From an uncultured Methanoregula sp. (lineage in GTDB: Archaea > Halobacteriota > Methanomicrobia > Methanomicrobiales > Methanospirillaceae), in assembly GCF_963677065.1 (NCBI RefSeq), contig NZ_OY781872.1:1-64000 (forward strand): a stretch of 64,000 nucleotides of DNA. Reading direction: 5' to 3'. Position 1 is the first letter of the stretch; each line of letters begins with the position of its first letter. The position numbers and the translations under genes were made by a program. Positions 8,681 to 18,707 of this stretch are shown here, one piece after another. Below the pieces are notes generated by a model. The model was given only the letters and a program-made list of their open reading frames with translations. It was not told the origin of the DNA and did not search any database.

Positions 8681-9329
8681 GGTTCATGGCTCCCTTCAAC
8701 CCCTCGAGGTACGCCCGCACGCGCCGACTGCGGATGCTCTCGACGATTTCGTCCATCGCTTCAAAGTCGAGCGGGCGCAGATCGTCCTCCTCGATGCGGA
8801 GCGATTCCGTCAAGTAGCCCAGGCCATGGCGATTCCAGGAGATCTCCTGGTTAAGGTAAACCGCATCGGCAATGGCGCGCAGGGGCGAGGCGATAAACGC
8901 CCAGGCGTTGCGCGCGACCGCCACCGCCTCGACCCCGGCCCGCGGCGCGCGCGCCGGCACCCGGCGAAAACTGAACACCCCCAGCGGCGTGGCATACTCC
9001 CGACTGCGCCCGACCGTGACACTGCTCACCTGGTAGACCGCCTCAGGGATCAGCCCGTGGTGCGCCAAGGCGGATTCCAGACTAATATGGGACGGGGCGT
9101 GCAGCGCACTGGCCAACACGAACGGATGCGGCTCGGACTTCCGATAAAGCGGCCCGAGCACGTACCGGCCGGGTTTCAGACGCAAGATTTCACCCGCCTG
9201 CCAAGCCCGATGCACCAACAAAGCGCGGGCGCCCGCACTGCTGTCCGGAAACAGATTGTGGATGACGGTCTCATCGAACAACCCGCCCGGCGGCGTCAGT
9301 TGGAAAACCCTTTCGGTAAGGCTTTGCAT
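8670..9329 (-). CDS. abiEi: AbiEi-family antitoxin and autoregulator
   Basis: A 219-residue protein. Residues 1-75 form a winged-helix-like region ending in the family motif EILRLKPGRYVLGP. The C-terminal AbiEi domain includes FVLASALHAPSHISLESALAHHGLIPEAV and the basic segment TPLGVFSFRRVP, and ends with residues that read as an effector-interacting helix bundle. In characterised AbiE systems AbiEi represses the operon and counteracts AbiEii. It precedes and overlaps abiEii. The start ATG at 9329 fits the family length. Confidence 0.88.
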   Translation of the reverse strand: MQSLTERVFQLTPPGGLFDETVIHNLFPDSSAGARALLVHRAWQAGEILRLKPGRYVLGPLYRKSEPHPFVLASALHAPSHISLESALAHHGLIPEAVYQVSSVTVGRSREYATPLGVFSFRRVPARAPRAGVEAVAVARNAWAFIASPLRAIADAVYLNQEISWNRHGLGYLTESLRIEEDDLRPLDFEAMDEIVESIRSRRVRAYLEGLKGAMNHAG

Positions 9330-9656
9330 TTATGCTCACACATTACGCTATTCGTAATCTTGATGCAAGAATATGCGCAGCCGCGCGAGCGTTTTCCGGG
9401 CCCGGCGCTTGCGGTAAAGAGAGAAGAGCGAATTGGGAAGAGTGAAACGGAACCGATCCAATCACCGGTTTCACCATTCAATCTTCACCCTTCACCATTT
9501 CTTTGTTCCGCCCTTCGGCTGGGTCCGTTCACCGCCAAAAACCATGGCAGAAAAATGAACCGGCAGAAATATGTCTCCATTGGCTCCGTTCTTCATTTTT
9601 CTGCCCCCCATCTTTCTGCCAGGATTTTCAAGCCTCCCTTCCTCCGGCCCGCCTTT

Positions 9657-10209
9657 CGGCAAATACCGTCCCTACGGTAAAGAGCGAAGAGTGAATTAGG
9701 AAGAGTGAATTAGGAAGAGTGAAATGGGACCGATCCATTCACCGGTTTCTCCATTCAATCTTCACTTTTCTCCATTTCTTTGTTCTGCCTTTCGGCTCGC
9801 TCCGTCCTTTAGCATTTAGCCTTCAGCCTTGAGCCTTATTTGTCGAACTCCCGCACCACCACCACGCGGCCGAGGACTCCCCCTCTCCCCGAGCGGGAGA
9901 GGGCCGGGGTGAGGGCGGGTGTTCCTTCCATACTCTGCAAATAGAGCTCGTATTCTCTCCCGCGCATGCTCGGTCCCCGCTGGGGCTGGCATGTCCTCAA
10001 AGCCGCCAAGGCCATCCAGCTGGCCGAATACCGCTCCGGAGTCCACGCCTTCCTGGACGGGGTCATCACCCACGAGGGCATCGAGGAAGGGGTGTTACCC
10101 ATTCCGCTGGTCAACCTCGCCCCGTTTTGGCTCCGTTCGTCGCACATGGACGACTCCTGGAACGCCGCCCAGGTCATTTCTGCAATATGCAAGGACTGAC
10201 ACTTTTACG
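9657..10209. repeat. Left copy of a direct repeat flanking CRISPR array 1
   Basis: The segment starting at CGGCAAATACCGTCCCTACGG and ending with AAGGACTGACACTTTTACGG recurs almost identically at 11587-12328. The right copy holds an extra block of about 190 bp (roughly 11805-11995). The copies carry a GAATTAGGAAGAG microsatellite, the CTCTCCCCGAGCGGGAGAG hairpin and a 77-codon ORF. The remaining DNA at 9330-9656 is more of the same dispersed family. Confidence 0.8.
9966..10199 (+). CDS. Hypothetical 77-aa ORF, copy 1
   Basis: The ORF reads MLGPRWGWHVLKAAKAIQLAEYRSG...SHMDDSWNAAQVISAICKD. Its composition is protein-like and unlike the shadows around it. The frame is open from 9945, after a TAG at 9942, so the start could be non-ATG or the ORF could be the tail of a longer lost gene. 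It lies within the duplicated segment; the second copy (12084) differs visibly at one residue, Lys to Arg in KAAKAI. Function is not recognised. Near identity of the copies follows from the recent duplication and does not itself prove selection. Confidence 0.4.
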   Translation: MLGPRWGWHVLKAAKAIQLAEYRSGVHAFLDGVITHEGIEEGVLPIPLVNLAPFWLRSSHMDDSWNAAQVISAICKD

Positions 10210-10362
10210 GTGAAGAGAGAAGAGTGAATTATGAAGAGTGAAACGGAACCCGGTTTCTGCATTCAATCTTCACTTTTCACCATTCCTTCGGTCCGCCTTT
10301 CGGCGTTCACCGATTCCACGACTGGCAAAACCTACCATTAGCATCTCGGTTGTCGGAGCGTT

Positions 10363-11370
10363 GTCTCCATTGCCTTTCGGCGTTCACCGATTCCACGACC
10401 ATGAAAGGTCGCCAAGCGGTGACCGATTATCTCGTCAGTCTCCATTGCCTTTCGGCGTTCACCGATTCCACGACCCAGAAATGGCGCACCGAGGCAAATG
10501 GTTGGCTGAGAGTTAGTCTCCATTGCCTTTCGGCGTTCACCGATTCCACGACAACAGTTTCAATGGTGAAACTGTTCCACTGTTTCCATCGTTGTCTCCA
10601 TTGCCTTTCGGCGTTCACCGATTCCACGACGAAATCCTTGGAAACGGTGGTGAGGCCAACGCTTGAGGTCTCCATTGCCTTTCGGCGTTCACCGATTCCA
10701 CGACAAAGTTTTATGGAAAAACTACAAGACATTTCGGATTCGGAGTCTCCATTGCCTTTCGGCGTTCACCGATTCCACGACTAGAAGCTGGTTTCGAACG
10801 TATTAACAAGCAGCTGTGGTCTCCATTGCCTTTCGGCGTCTACCGATTCCCCGACCGGCTTCCGTTGCGTCCGCCCCGTCAACAAATGACGGGTCTCCAT
10901 TGCCTTTCGGCGTCTACCGATTCCCCGACCGGCTTCCGTTGCGTCCGCCCCGTCAACAAATGACGGGTCTCCATTGCCTTTCGGCGTCTACCGATTCCCC
11001 GACACGTCGCAGAATCAGAACGCCGACACCACGAGCCCCGTCTCCATTGCCTTTCGGCGTCTACCGATTCCCCGACTAGAAGCTGGTTTCGAACGTATTA
11101 ACAAGCAGCTGTGGTCTCCATTGCCTTTCGGCGTCTACCGATTCCCCGACCGGCTTCCGTTGCGTCCGCCCCGTCAACAAATGACGGGTCTCCATTGCCT
11201 TTCGGCGTCTACCGATTCCCCGACACGTCGCAGAATCAGAACGCCGACACCACGAGCCCCGTCTCCATTGCCTTTCGGCGTCTACCGATTCCCCGACAAT
11301 GAACAAAAGGCTAGGGTTCTAGCCAGAATAGGAGTCTCCATTGCCTTTCGGCGTCTACCGATTCCCCAGC
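10363..11370. CRISPR. Orphan CRISPR array 1, 14 repeats of 37 bp
   Basis: Repeats start at 10363, 10438, 10516, 10594, 10668, 10745, 10819, 10893, 10967, 11040, 11114, 11188, 11261 and 11334. All begin GTCTCCATTGCCTTTCGGCG. The first six end TTCACCGATTCCACGAC. The last eight end TCTACCGATTCCCCGAC. Spacers are 36-41 nt. Three spacers are reused: TAGAAGC... (10782, 11077), CGGCTTCC... (10856, 10930, 11151) and ACGTCGC... (11004, 11225). The last repeat ends AGC instead of GAC. A degenerate half-repeat lies at 10295-10322 inside the dispersed family. The repeat is unrelated to that of array 2, and no cas genes for it are in the window. Confidence 0.92.
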
Positions 11371-11586
11371 TGAATAGCGAAGAGTGAAATAGGAAGAGTG
11401 AAGTGGGACCGATCCATTCACCGGTTTCTCCATTCAATCTTCACCCTTCACCATTCCTCCGGTCTGCCTTTCGGCGTTCACCACTTCCGGCACGGTAAAG
11501 AGAGAAGAGTGAAATAGGAAGAGTGAAATGGGACAGCTTCATTCGCCCTTCAATCTTCACTTTTCACCATTCCTCCGGTCCGCCTT

Positions 11587-12328
11587 TCGGCAAATACCGT
11601 CCCTACGGTAAAGAGCGAAGAGTGAATTAGGAAGAGTGAAATGGGACCGATCCATTCACCGGTTTCTCCATTCAATCTTCACTTTTCTCCATTTCTTTGT
11701 TCTGCCTTTCGGCTCGCTCCGTCCTTTAGCATTTAGCCTTCAGCCTTGAGCCTTATTTGTCGAACTCCCGCACCACCACCACGCGGCCGAGGACTCTCCC
11801 TCTCCCCGAGCGGGAGAGGGCCGGGGTGAGGGCGGGCGTTCCTCCCCAGTCACGGCGCATCCATGCATGAACTCGTGTCAAGGACCGCCCCCAGCTCCAA
11901 AACTTTGTCGCCAACTACCTTCCCCAGCCCAATGTCTTTCGCCGCTAGCCCACGCCAACCCCGTGCTCCCGCACCACCACCACGCGGCCGAGGACTCTCC
12001 CTCTCCCTGAGCGGGAGAGGGCCGGGGTGAGGGCGGGCGTTCCTTCCATACTCTGCAAATAGAGCTCGTATTCTCTCCCGCGCATGCTCGGTCCCCGCTG
12101 GGGCTGGCATGTCCTCAAAGCCGCCAGGGCCATCCAGCTGGCCGAATACCGCTCCGGAGTCCACGCCTTCCTGGACGGGGTCATCACCCACGAGGGCATC
12201 GAGGAAGGGGTGTTACCCATTCCGCTGGTCAACCTCGCCCCGTTTTGGCTCCGTTCGTCGCACATGGACGACTCCTGGAACGCCGCCCAGGTCATTTCTG
12301 CAATATGCAAGGACTGACACTTTTACGG
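11587..12328. repeat. Right copy of the direct repeat, fused to the end of array 2
   Basis: This is the second copy of the 9657-10209 segment, with an extra internal block. Its homology ends at ACACTTTTACGG, where the left copy continues into GAAGAGAGAAG microsatellite but this copy continues straight into GGCGAT and a CRISPR spacer. The 11371-11586 stretch before it is dispersed repeat, including a variant of array 1's repeat core (TGCCTTTCGGCGTTCACC at 11465). Confidence 0.75.
12084..12317 (+). CDS. Hypothetical 77-aa ORF, copy 2
   Basis: Duplicate of the 9966 ORF with KAARAI in place of KAAKAI and otherwise the same sequence as far as I can read. It ends 9 bp before the truncated outermost CRISPR repeat. 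No family recognised. It could be a hitchhiking gene remnant of the duplicated segment. Confidence 0.4.
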   Translation: MLGPRWGWHVLKAARAIQLAEYRSGVHAFLDGVITHEGIEEGVLPIPLVNLAPFWLRSSHMDDSWNAAQVISAICKD

Positions 12329-12369
12329 GGCGATGGAACCGGAGACACTGGTGGATTACGTTGACACAA
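12326..12369 (-). repeat. Truncated outermost repeat plus one spacer of array 2
   Basis: CGGGGCGAT at 12326-12334 equals one end of the array 2 repeat, and is followed by a 35-nt spacer-sized stretch up to the first full repeat at 12370. The other 28 bp of the repeat are replaced by the duplicated segment, so the old (leader-distal) end of the array was cut by that rearrangement. Confidence 0.65.
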
Positions 12370-15300
12370 GTTTCAATCCGCGCCCCGCGTCGAGACGCGG
12401 GGCGATTCGCCTGTTCCAACGCCGGCCCCGTCACTCCAATGTTTCAATCCGCGCCCCGCGTCGAGACGCGGGGCGATCCACGCTACGTACCCGGCCCCGC
12501 CGACCACGAACACGTTTCAATCCGCGCCCCGCGTCGAGACGCGGGGCGATCAAGGCGCCAAATCTTGGCGGACGCCAGCGACTTGTTTCAATCCGCGCCC
12601 CGCGTCGAGACGCGGGGCGATACGGCCTACGCCGACGTGCCCGTCCACAAGGACAAGTTTCAATCCGCGCCCCGCGTCGAGACGCGGGGCGATTTTAACG
12701 CGCAAGATTTCATTAAAACTCTGGACACGGTTTCAATCCGCGCCCCGCGTCGAGACGCGGGGCGATACCAATATATCCGTCCAGACGACATTCGCAGGAT
12801 GTTTCAATCCGCGCCCCGCGTCGAGACGCGGGGCGATTCCGTCTGGCTAAACATGCGCGTTTCCATCGTTACGTTTCAATCCGCGCCCCGCGTCGAGACG
12901 CGGGGCGATAACTGACGCGGTCGCAGTTTGGAGCGTGTACCCCTGTTTCAATCCGCGCCCCGCGTCGAGACGCGGGGCGATAGGCGCGCTCGGGTGTGAT
13001 CGCCGTCCCGCTGTTGTTTCAATCCGCGCCCCGCGTCGAGACGCGGGGCGATGAGGACGTAAGCGTTCGTGGCCGGGTTACCGAGGTTTCAATCCGCGCC
13101 CCGCGTCGAGACGCGGGGCGATATGGGGATGTGGTCGAGGGGCGCCGGCCTGTACATGTTTCAATCCGCGCCCCGCGTCGAGACGCGGGGCGATGATATG
13201 GATCTTGAATCCCTGGCCGGAAGCGTCCGGTTTCAATCCGCGCCCCGCGTCGAGACGCGGGGCGATCCGATGTGGACGTCCTGAACCTGAGCCCGTGAGG
13301 TGTTTCAATCCGCGCCCCGCGTCGAGACGCGGGGCGATAACGCGCTAGATTGCCCAAGAAAGCCGAATAAATCGTTTCAATCCGCGCCCCGCGTCGAGAC
13401 GCGGGGCGATTACAACTCCGCCAGGGAATTTCGCTTATAAGCGCAGTTTCAATCCGCGCCCCGCGTCGAGACGCGGGGCGATCTATCGCGTCGAAGACCG
13501 TAAAGAAAAGCGCGACTGGATTTCAATCCGCGCCCCGCGTCGAGACGCGGGGCGATTAGGGACGCCGCGCCGCGCCGCCCAGGCGACGGCGTATTTCAAT
13601 CCGCGCCCCGCGTCGAGACGCGGGGCGATTGGGACGGTGAGAAAATCCTATCGATGGGCAAGATTTCAATCCGCGCCCCGCGTCGAGACGCGGGGCGATC
13701 CTCGCCCAGGGTGACCTTGCCGCGAACGAATTGCGATTTCAATCCGCGCCCCGCGTCGAGACGCGGGGCGATGAGAGGGCCTTGACAGCATGCCAGGACT
13801 CGGCGCATTTCAATCCGCGCCCCGCGTCGAGACGCGGGGCGATGTGGAAGAACTCGCGGAGCTGGCGAGCGCGAAAGCATTTCAATCCGCGCCCCGCGTC
13901 GAGACGCGGGGCGATTTGGTCCAACGGACTTGCGCCCAGAGGCCGTCGGATTTCAATCCGCGCCCCGCGTCGAGACGCGGGGCGATGGGGTTGTGGACGC
14001 CGGGAAAATGGACAGTTCGGGATTTCAATCCGCGCCCCGCGTCGAGACGCGGGGCGATTCGACATCGAACGTGGCCAGCTTGGCTTGCGCGTCATTTCAA
14101 TCCGCGCCCCGCGTCGAGACGCGGGGCGATCCGTAGTAAGGAAACCGTTCGCACTCTGGATCGTATTTCAATCCGCGCCCCGCGTCGAGACGCGGGGCGA
14201 TAAGCTTACACCGGAAACAGTCGAGGCGATTCGTGCATTTCAATCCGCGCCCCGCGTCGAGACGCGGGGCGATGCGGGGTGAAAACGATAGCTGGTGACT
14301 TCGACTCATTTCAATCCGCGCCCCGCGTCGAGACGCGGGGCGATTTTACGCGCACGGGAGGCACACAGCCGCCGGCGAAATTTCAATCCGCGCCCCGCGT
14401 CGAGACGCGGGGCGATCACGGCGGGGCAAGCAATCGCGCGATTCACTCAGATTTCAATCCGCGCCCCGCGTCGAGACGCGGGGCGATGTTCGCGGGAATC
14501 GTGAGCCATTTGACGCGCTTTTATTTCAATCCGCGCCCCGCGTCGAGACGCGGGGCGATACTTGGCTCTCAAGCTCCTTCACCCGGTTGGTAATGATTTC
14601 AATCCGCGCCCCGCGTCGAGACGCGGGGCGATGCGGGCCAGTATGGCCAGCTCCCCACCCATTACATTTCAATCCGCGCCCCGCGTCGAGACGCGGGGCG
14701 ATCCAAATATCAAGGGGATGGTCCCACTCTCAAATCATTTCAATCCGCGCCCCGCGTCGAGACGCGGGGCGATCTCAACGTCCTCACCAGCGGCACCCCC
14801 GTCGTCTATTTCAATCCGCGCCCCGCGTCGAGACGCGGGGCGATGATCACGCGGGCCTTATCGGCCATCAGCGGCAAAATTTCAATCCGCGCCCCGCGTC
14901 GAGACGCGGGGCGATTTGCCGGGTGGAATATTGGGCGGGCCGATGATGGTATTTCAATCCGCGCCCCGCGTCGAGACGCGGGGCGATAACTGGACTTGGG
15001 GGCGCGAACGCTCGATCCTGAATTTCAATCCGCGCCCCGCGTCGAGACGCGGGGCGATGCTCAGTTTCGGACAGCTCCATGAAGTTGTTGATATTTCAAT
15101 CCGCGCCCCGCGTCGAGACGCGGGGCGATTCGGTCTTGAGCTGTGCCATTTCCGCCTTCGCCTTATTTCAATCCGCGCCCCGCGTCGAGACGCGGGGCGA
15201 TCTCGCCGAGTGCATCCAGCCCCGGCGGAGTAACGATTTCAATCCGCGCCCCGCGTCGAGACGCGGGGCGATACGCGCTTTCGCGGGTGGCTGCTGACAA

Positions 15301-18058
15301 TCTCGAAATTTCAATCCGCGCCCCGCGTCGAGACGCGGGGCGATAACAAAGCCGGGGATAGCGGGATATGGACTGAACTATTTCAATCCGCGCCCCGCGT
15401 CGAGACGCGGGGCGATAAGCATAATTGAAATCGGAATCGGCCTCATACTTATTTCAATCCGCGCCCCGCGTCGAGACGCGGGGCGATCACGCGCAAGCTC
15501 CTGGCTCGACTCTACGAGCCGATTTCAATCCGCGCCCCGCGTCGAGACGCGGGGCGATGGGATGGCCGCATCGTCGGCGGTGGCAACATTCATATTTCAA
15601 TCCGCGCCCCGCGTCGAGACGCGGGGCGATCTGTGATGACGGTTTCAATCTACCCGAATTGCGCTATTTCAATCCGCGCCCCGCGTCGAGACGCGGGGCG
15701 ATAAGAATCGATCACGAAGACTATCCGCGAAAAAATATTTCAATCCGCGCCCCGCGTCGAGACGCGGGGCGATCCGCTATTTGATTGGCAAATTAGGGTT
15801 GTGGAATGATTTCAATCCGCGCCCCGCGTCGAGACGCGGGGCGATCGAGCCAATCAAGACGCACAAGCCCCGAGGTGAATTTCAATCCGCGCCCCGCGTC
15901 GAGACGCGGGGCGATGTCAGAGATGGAAATTACCAAGGTGAATTGCGAGTTTCAATCCGCGCCCCGCGTCGAGACGCGGGGCGATACAAAACCAGGGATC
16001 GCGGGCTATGGGCTAAATTGTTTCAATCCGCGCCCCGCGTCGAGACGCGGGGCGATACGCGAAGACCCCAACGGTGTTCTCGGGGATAGATGTTTCAATC
16101 CGCGCCCCGCGTCGAGACGCGGGGCGATCCGGCCCGTGCGGCGAGGCGGTCGAGCTTGAGCAGTTTCAATCCGCGCCCCGCGTCGAGACGCGGGGCGATT
16201 TTAGGTAAACCCATCGTAACCAGCATGGTAACCGGGTTTCAATCCGCGCCCCGCGTCGAGACGCGGGGCGATACGGTGTGATGGCCACCCCTTGGTCCTT
16301 ACGGATGTTTCAATCCGCGCCCCGCGTCGAGACGCGGGGCGATGCTCACCGGGCACTTAGCGAGTGTCGGCACCGCCTGTTTCAATCCGCGCCCCGCGTC
16401 GAGACGCGGGGCGATGACACGCCATCATCTGCGCTGTCGTCTACACCGAGTTTCAATCCGCGCCCCGCGTCGAGACGCGGGGCGATCTGGAGCCCATCCT
16501 GTCCGGCGCCGTTCAGCGTGTTTCAATCCGCGCCCCGCGTCGAGACGCGGGGCGATCCGCGACGCCGGCGCCCCGGGTGGAATTCCTCCTGTTTCAATCC
16601 GCGCCCCGCGTCGAGACGCGGGGCGATGCCCGCCCAACGTCGGATGCTGATCCTGGATTGGTGTTTCAATCCGCGCCCCGCGTCGAGACGCGGGGCGATA
16701 AACACGCTCAGGTTGGTGGAGTTGGGATGGTATTGTTTCAATCCGCGCCCCGCGTCGAGACGCGGGGCGATCAGCCACCTCCTCTTCCATCGCGGCCGTC
16801 AATTTGTTTCAATCCGCGCCCCGCGTCGAGACGCGGGGCGATCAAGCGCCCGGCGGTCGGCGCGGCCCATGAGCTTGTTTCAATCCGCGCCCCGCGTCGA
16901 GACGCGGGGCGATTCTCCGCCCACGGCTCGGCGTCAACGATCTCGCGCAGTTTCAATCCGCGCCCCGCGTCGAGACGCGGGGCGATTTGACTAATCGCGG
17001 TCGGCGGCGCTGATCATTTGTGTTTCAATCCGCGCCCCGCGTCGAGACGCGGGGCGATTCTTGGCCAACGTCTCAACGACCAACGTCGCCATGTTTCAAT
17101 CCGCGCCCCGCGTCGAGACGCGGGGCGATGTGACGATCTGCTTGTCGATGCGCCCGGCATTGTGTTTCAATCCGCGCCCCGCGTCGAGACGCGGGGCGAT
17201 AGTCCGCCCGTATTCGGTTTGTGGGGCCAGTGAAGTTTCAATCCGCGCCCCGCGTCGAGACGCGGGGCGATATCCGGCGCACATAAGCCAGGAGGCCACC
17301 GAGAAGTTTCAATCCGCGCCCCGCGTCGAGACGCGGGGCGATGAGCCGTGTAAACCCAAGCCCGTGCTGTTTGTTTGTTTCAATCCGCGCCCCGCGTCGA
17401 GACGCGGGGCGATCCAACTCAGACCCCTCCGCGTTGGTGGGAACGGTGTTTCAATCCGCGCCCCGCGTCGAGACGCGGGGCGATTCCAATTCCACCGCCT
17501 CCCATCTTCATTTTGTATGTTTCAATCCGCGCCCCGCGTCGAGACGCGGGGCGATCTTGCCGATCTGCTCATAGATCAGCACGTCAACGGTTTCAATCCG
17601 CGCCCCGCGTCGAGACGCGGGGCGATCGATTACAAACGCGACTTCTTTTGTAACCACCACTTGTTTCAATCCGCGCCCCGCGTCGAGACGCGGGGCGATC
17701 TCCCACGAATCCCGATCGACGCGGCCGCAATACGGTTTCAATCCGCGCCCCGCGTCGAGACGCGGGGCGATCCGGGACCACATGAGCGTGCTGCTCACCG
17801 GTTGGATGTTTCAATCCGCGCCCCGCGTCGAGACGCGGGGCGATATCATTCCTCGAATGAAGTTTCGATCTGAAAGCGGTTTCAATCCGCGCCCCGCGTC
17901 GAGACGCGGGGCGATTCGTCAACCCTTGTGAAGTCGGAGAATATTGCTTTGTTTCAATCCGCGCCCCGCGTCGAGACGCGGGGCGATTGGCGGATTCCCC
18001 GGTATACAGGCCGGGGAGGCGGTTTCAATCCGCGCCCCGCGTCGAGACGCGGGGCGAT
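12370..18058 (-). CRISPR. Type I-C CRISPR array 2, 80 repeats of 37 bp, 79 spacers
   Basis: Eighty repeats lie at 70-74 bp spacing from 12370 to 18022 (starts), with spacers of about 33-37 nt. In the + orientation the repeat starts GTTTCAATCCGCGCCCC and ends GACGCGGGGCGAT. On the minus strand it therefore ends in ATTGAAAC, the usual type I-C handle, after a GC-rich hairpin of 9 bp (CGCCCCGCG/CGCGGGGCG) with a 6-nt loop. Transcription is thus inferred on the minus strand, with the leader next to cas2. At 37 bp the repeat is longer than the common 32-bp I-C form. The terminal base is variable in blocks: G in repeats 1-16 (12370-13446), A in 17-50 (13520-15879), G in 51-80 (15949-18022). Internal repeats are otherwise identical by eye. 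Confidence 0.97.
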
Positions 18059-18276
18059 GGTGGCCAATGCAAACTCAATGGCCGCAAGGTCTTAATAGTG
18101 GCCTATCGCGAAGCCGGACGCAAGAGGCGGCTGGAAAAAATGGATATGTCAAAGAACGACCGCAAAAGGCTTTATTCATCGCGGATTGCGCCGTCCGCGA
18201 ACCCAAGGGGAGCGGCCCGGCGCTGGGGGTTCGCGGGGGGCACGATGGAGGGGCATGAGATGCGAGGCAAAAGGAA
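18059..18276 (-). promoter_or_regulatory. Leader of CRISPR array 2
   Basis: The 218 bp between the cas2 stop and the first repeat on the transcribed (minus) strand contain no gene. Read on the minus strand it holds TTCTTTGACATATCC followed by a T-run (about 18136-18152), a possible -35 element of the kind found in I-C leaders, and a TATTAA further down. The leader assignment follows from array orientation and cas2 adjacency. The exact promoter is not settled. Confidence 0.65.
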
Positions 18277-18567
18277 TCACAGGACGAGCGGTTCGGTCAA
18301 ATCCACCGGTTCATGGACGCCGTGATGTTCAATGCCTTGGACGGCCTTCTGGTCCAGGAAATAGAAGCGCAGGGAGTCGGCGCCGGGATCCATTTCCTTC
18401 AGGAGCCGGTCGCGCAATTGAACCCATTCCTTTTGGCCGACTTGGCATTCAAAGACAGATTTCTGCACGCGGGTGCCGTAGTCCTGGCAGGCGAGCGCGA
18501 CCCGGCGCAGGCGCCGCCGGCCCGGCTTGTCAACGGTGCTCACGTCGTAGGTGACGATAATAAACAT
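18277..18567 (-). CDS. cas2: CRISPR adaptation protein Cas2 (type I-C)
   Basis: A 96-residue protein beginning MFIIVTYDVSTVDKPGRRRLRRVALAC. This is the ferredoxin-like beta1 with the conserved Asp (YDVST), followed by the helix in which I-C Cas2 proteins carry the G..RLRRVA motif. GTRVQKSVFEC is the second strand motif. Cas2 forms the scaffold of the Cas1-Cas2 integrase. It is last in the operon and directly abuts the leader. Between it and cas1 lie 140 bp of an AT-rich repeat instead of the usual tight junction. Confidence 0.95.
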   Translation of the reverse strand: MFIIVTYDVSTVDKPGRRRLRRVALACQDYGTRVQKSVFECQVGQKEWVQLRDRLLKEMDPGADSLRFYFLDQKAVQGIEHHGVHEPVDLTEPLVL

Positions 18568-18707
18568 GGCCCGAATATTTCAGATTTCACATCTCAAATT
18601 AGCGGCCTCGTCTGCGCTGGAGTGTTCACGGATCATCTTTCATTTGAAATTTGCGATGTTACTTCGCCTTTTTGAGATCTGAAAATTGAAATTTGCGATT
18701 TTAACGC
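18568..18707. repeat. AT-rich repeat inserted between cas1 and cas2
   Basis: The 140-bp gap is built from reiterated words such as CAGATTTCACATCTCAAATT, TTTGAAATTTGCGATG and GAAATTTGCGATTTT in both orientations, clearly lower in GC than the flanking cas genes. The same word family forms an in-frame insertion in cas4 (20159-20305). No ORF of interest. Confidence 0.7.

Noticed and set aside
10238-11387. ORFs with SIAFRRLPIPR, LPFGVYRFPD or ERQWRRGS repeats
   Set aside because: Translations of CRISPR array 1 repeats, not genes.
15642-15651. GTTTCAATC inside a spacer, looking like an extra repeat
   Set aside because: Only about 9-10 nt match and it sits within a normal-length spacer, so it is more likely coincidence than a degenerate repeat.
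12333-18110. Many long ORFs with FQSAPRVETRGD, FNPRPASRRGAI or SIRAPRRDAGR repeats on both strands
   Set aside because: They are translations of the CRISPR array 2 repeat in different frames. The period and identity of the DNA repeats explain them fully.
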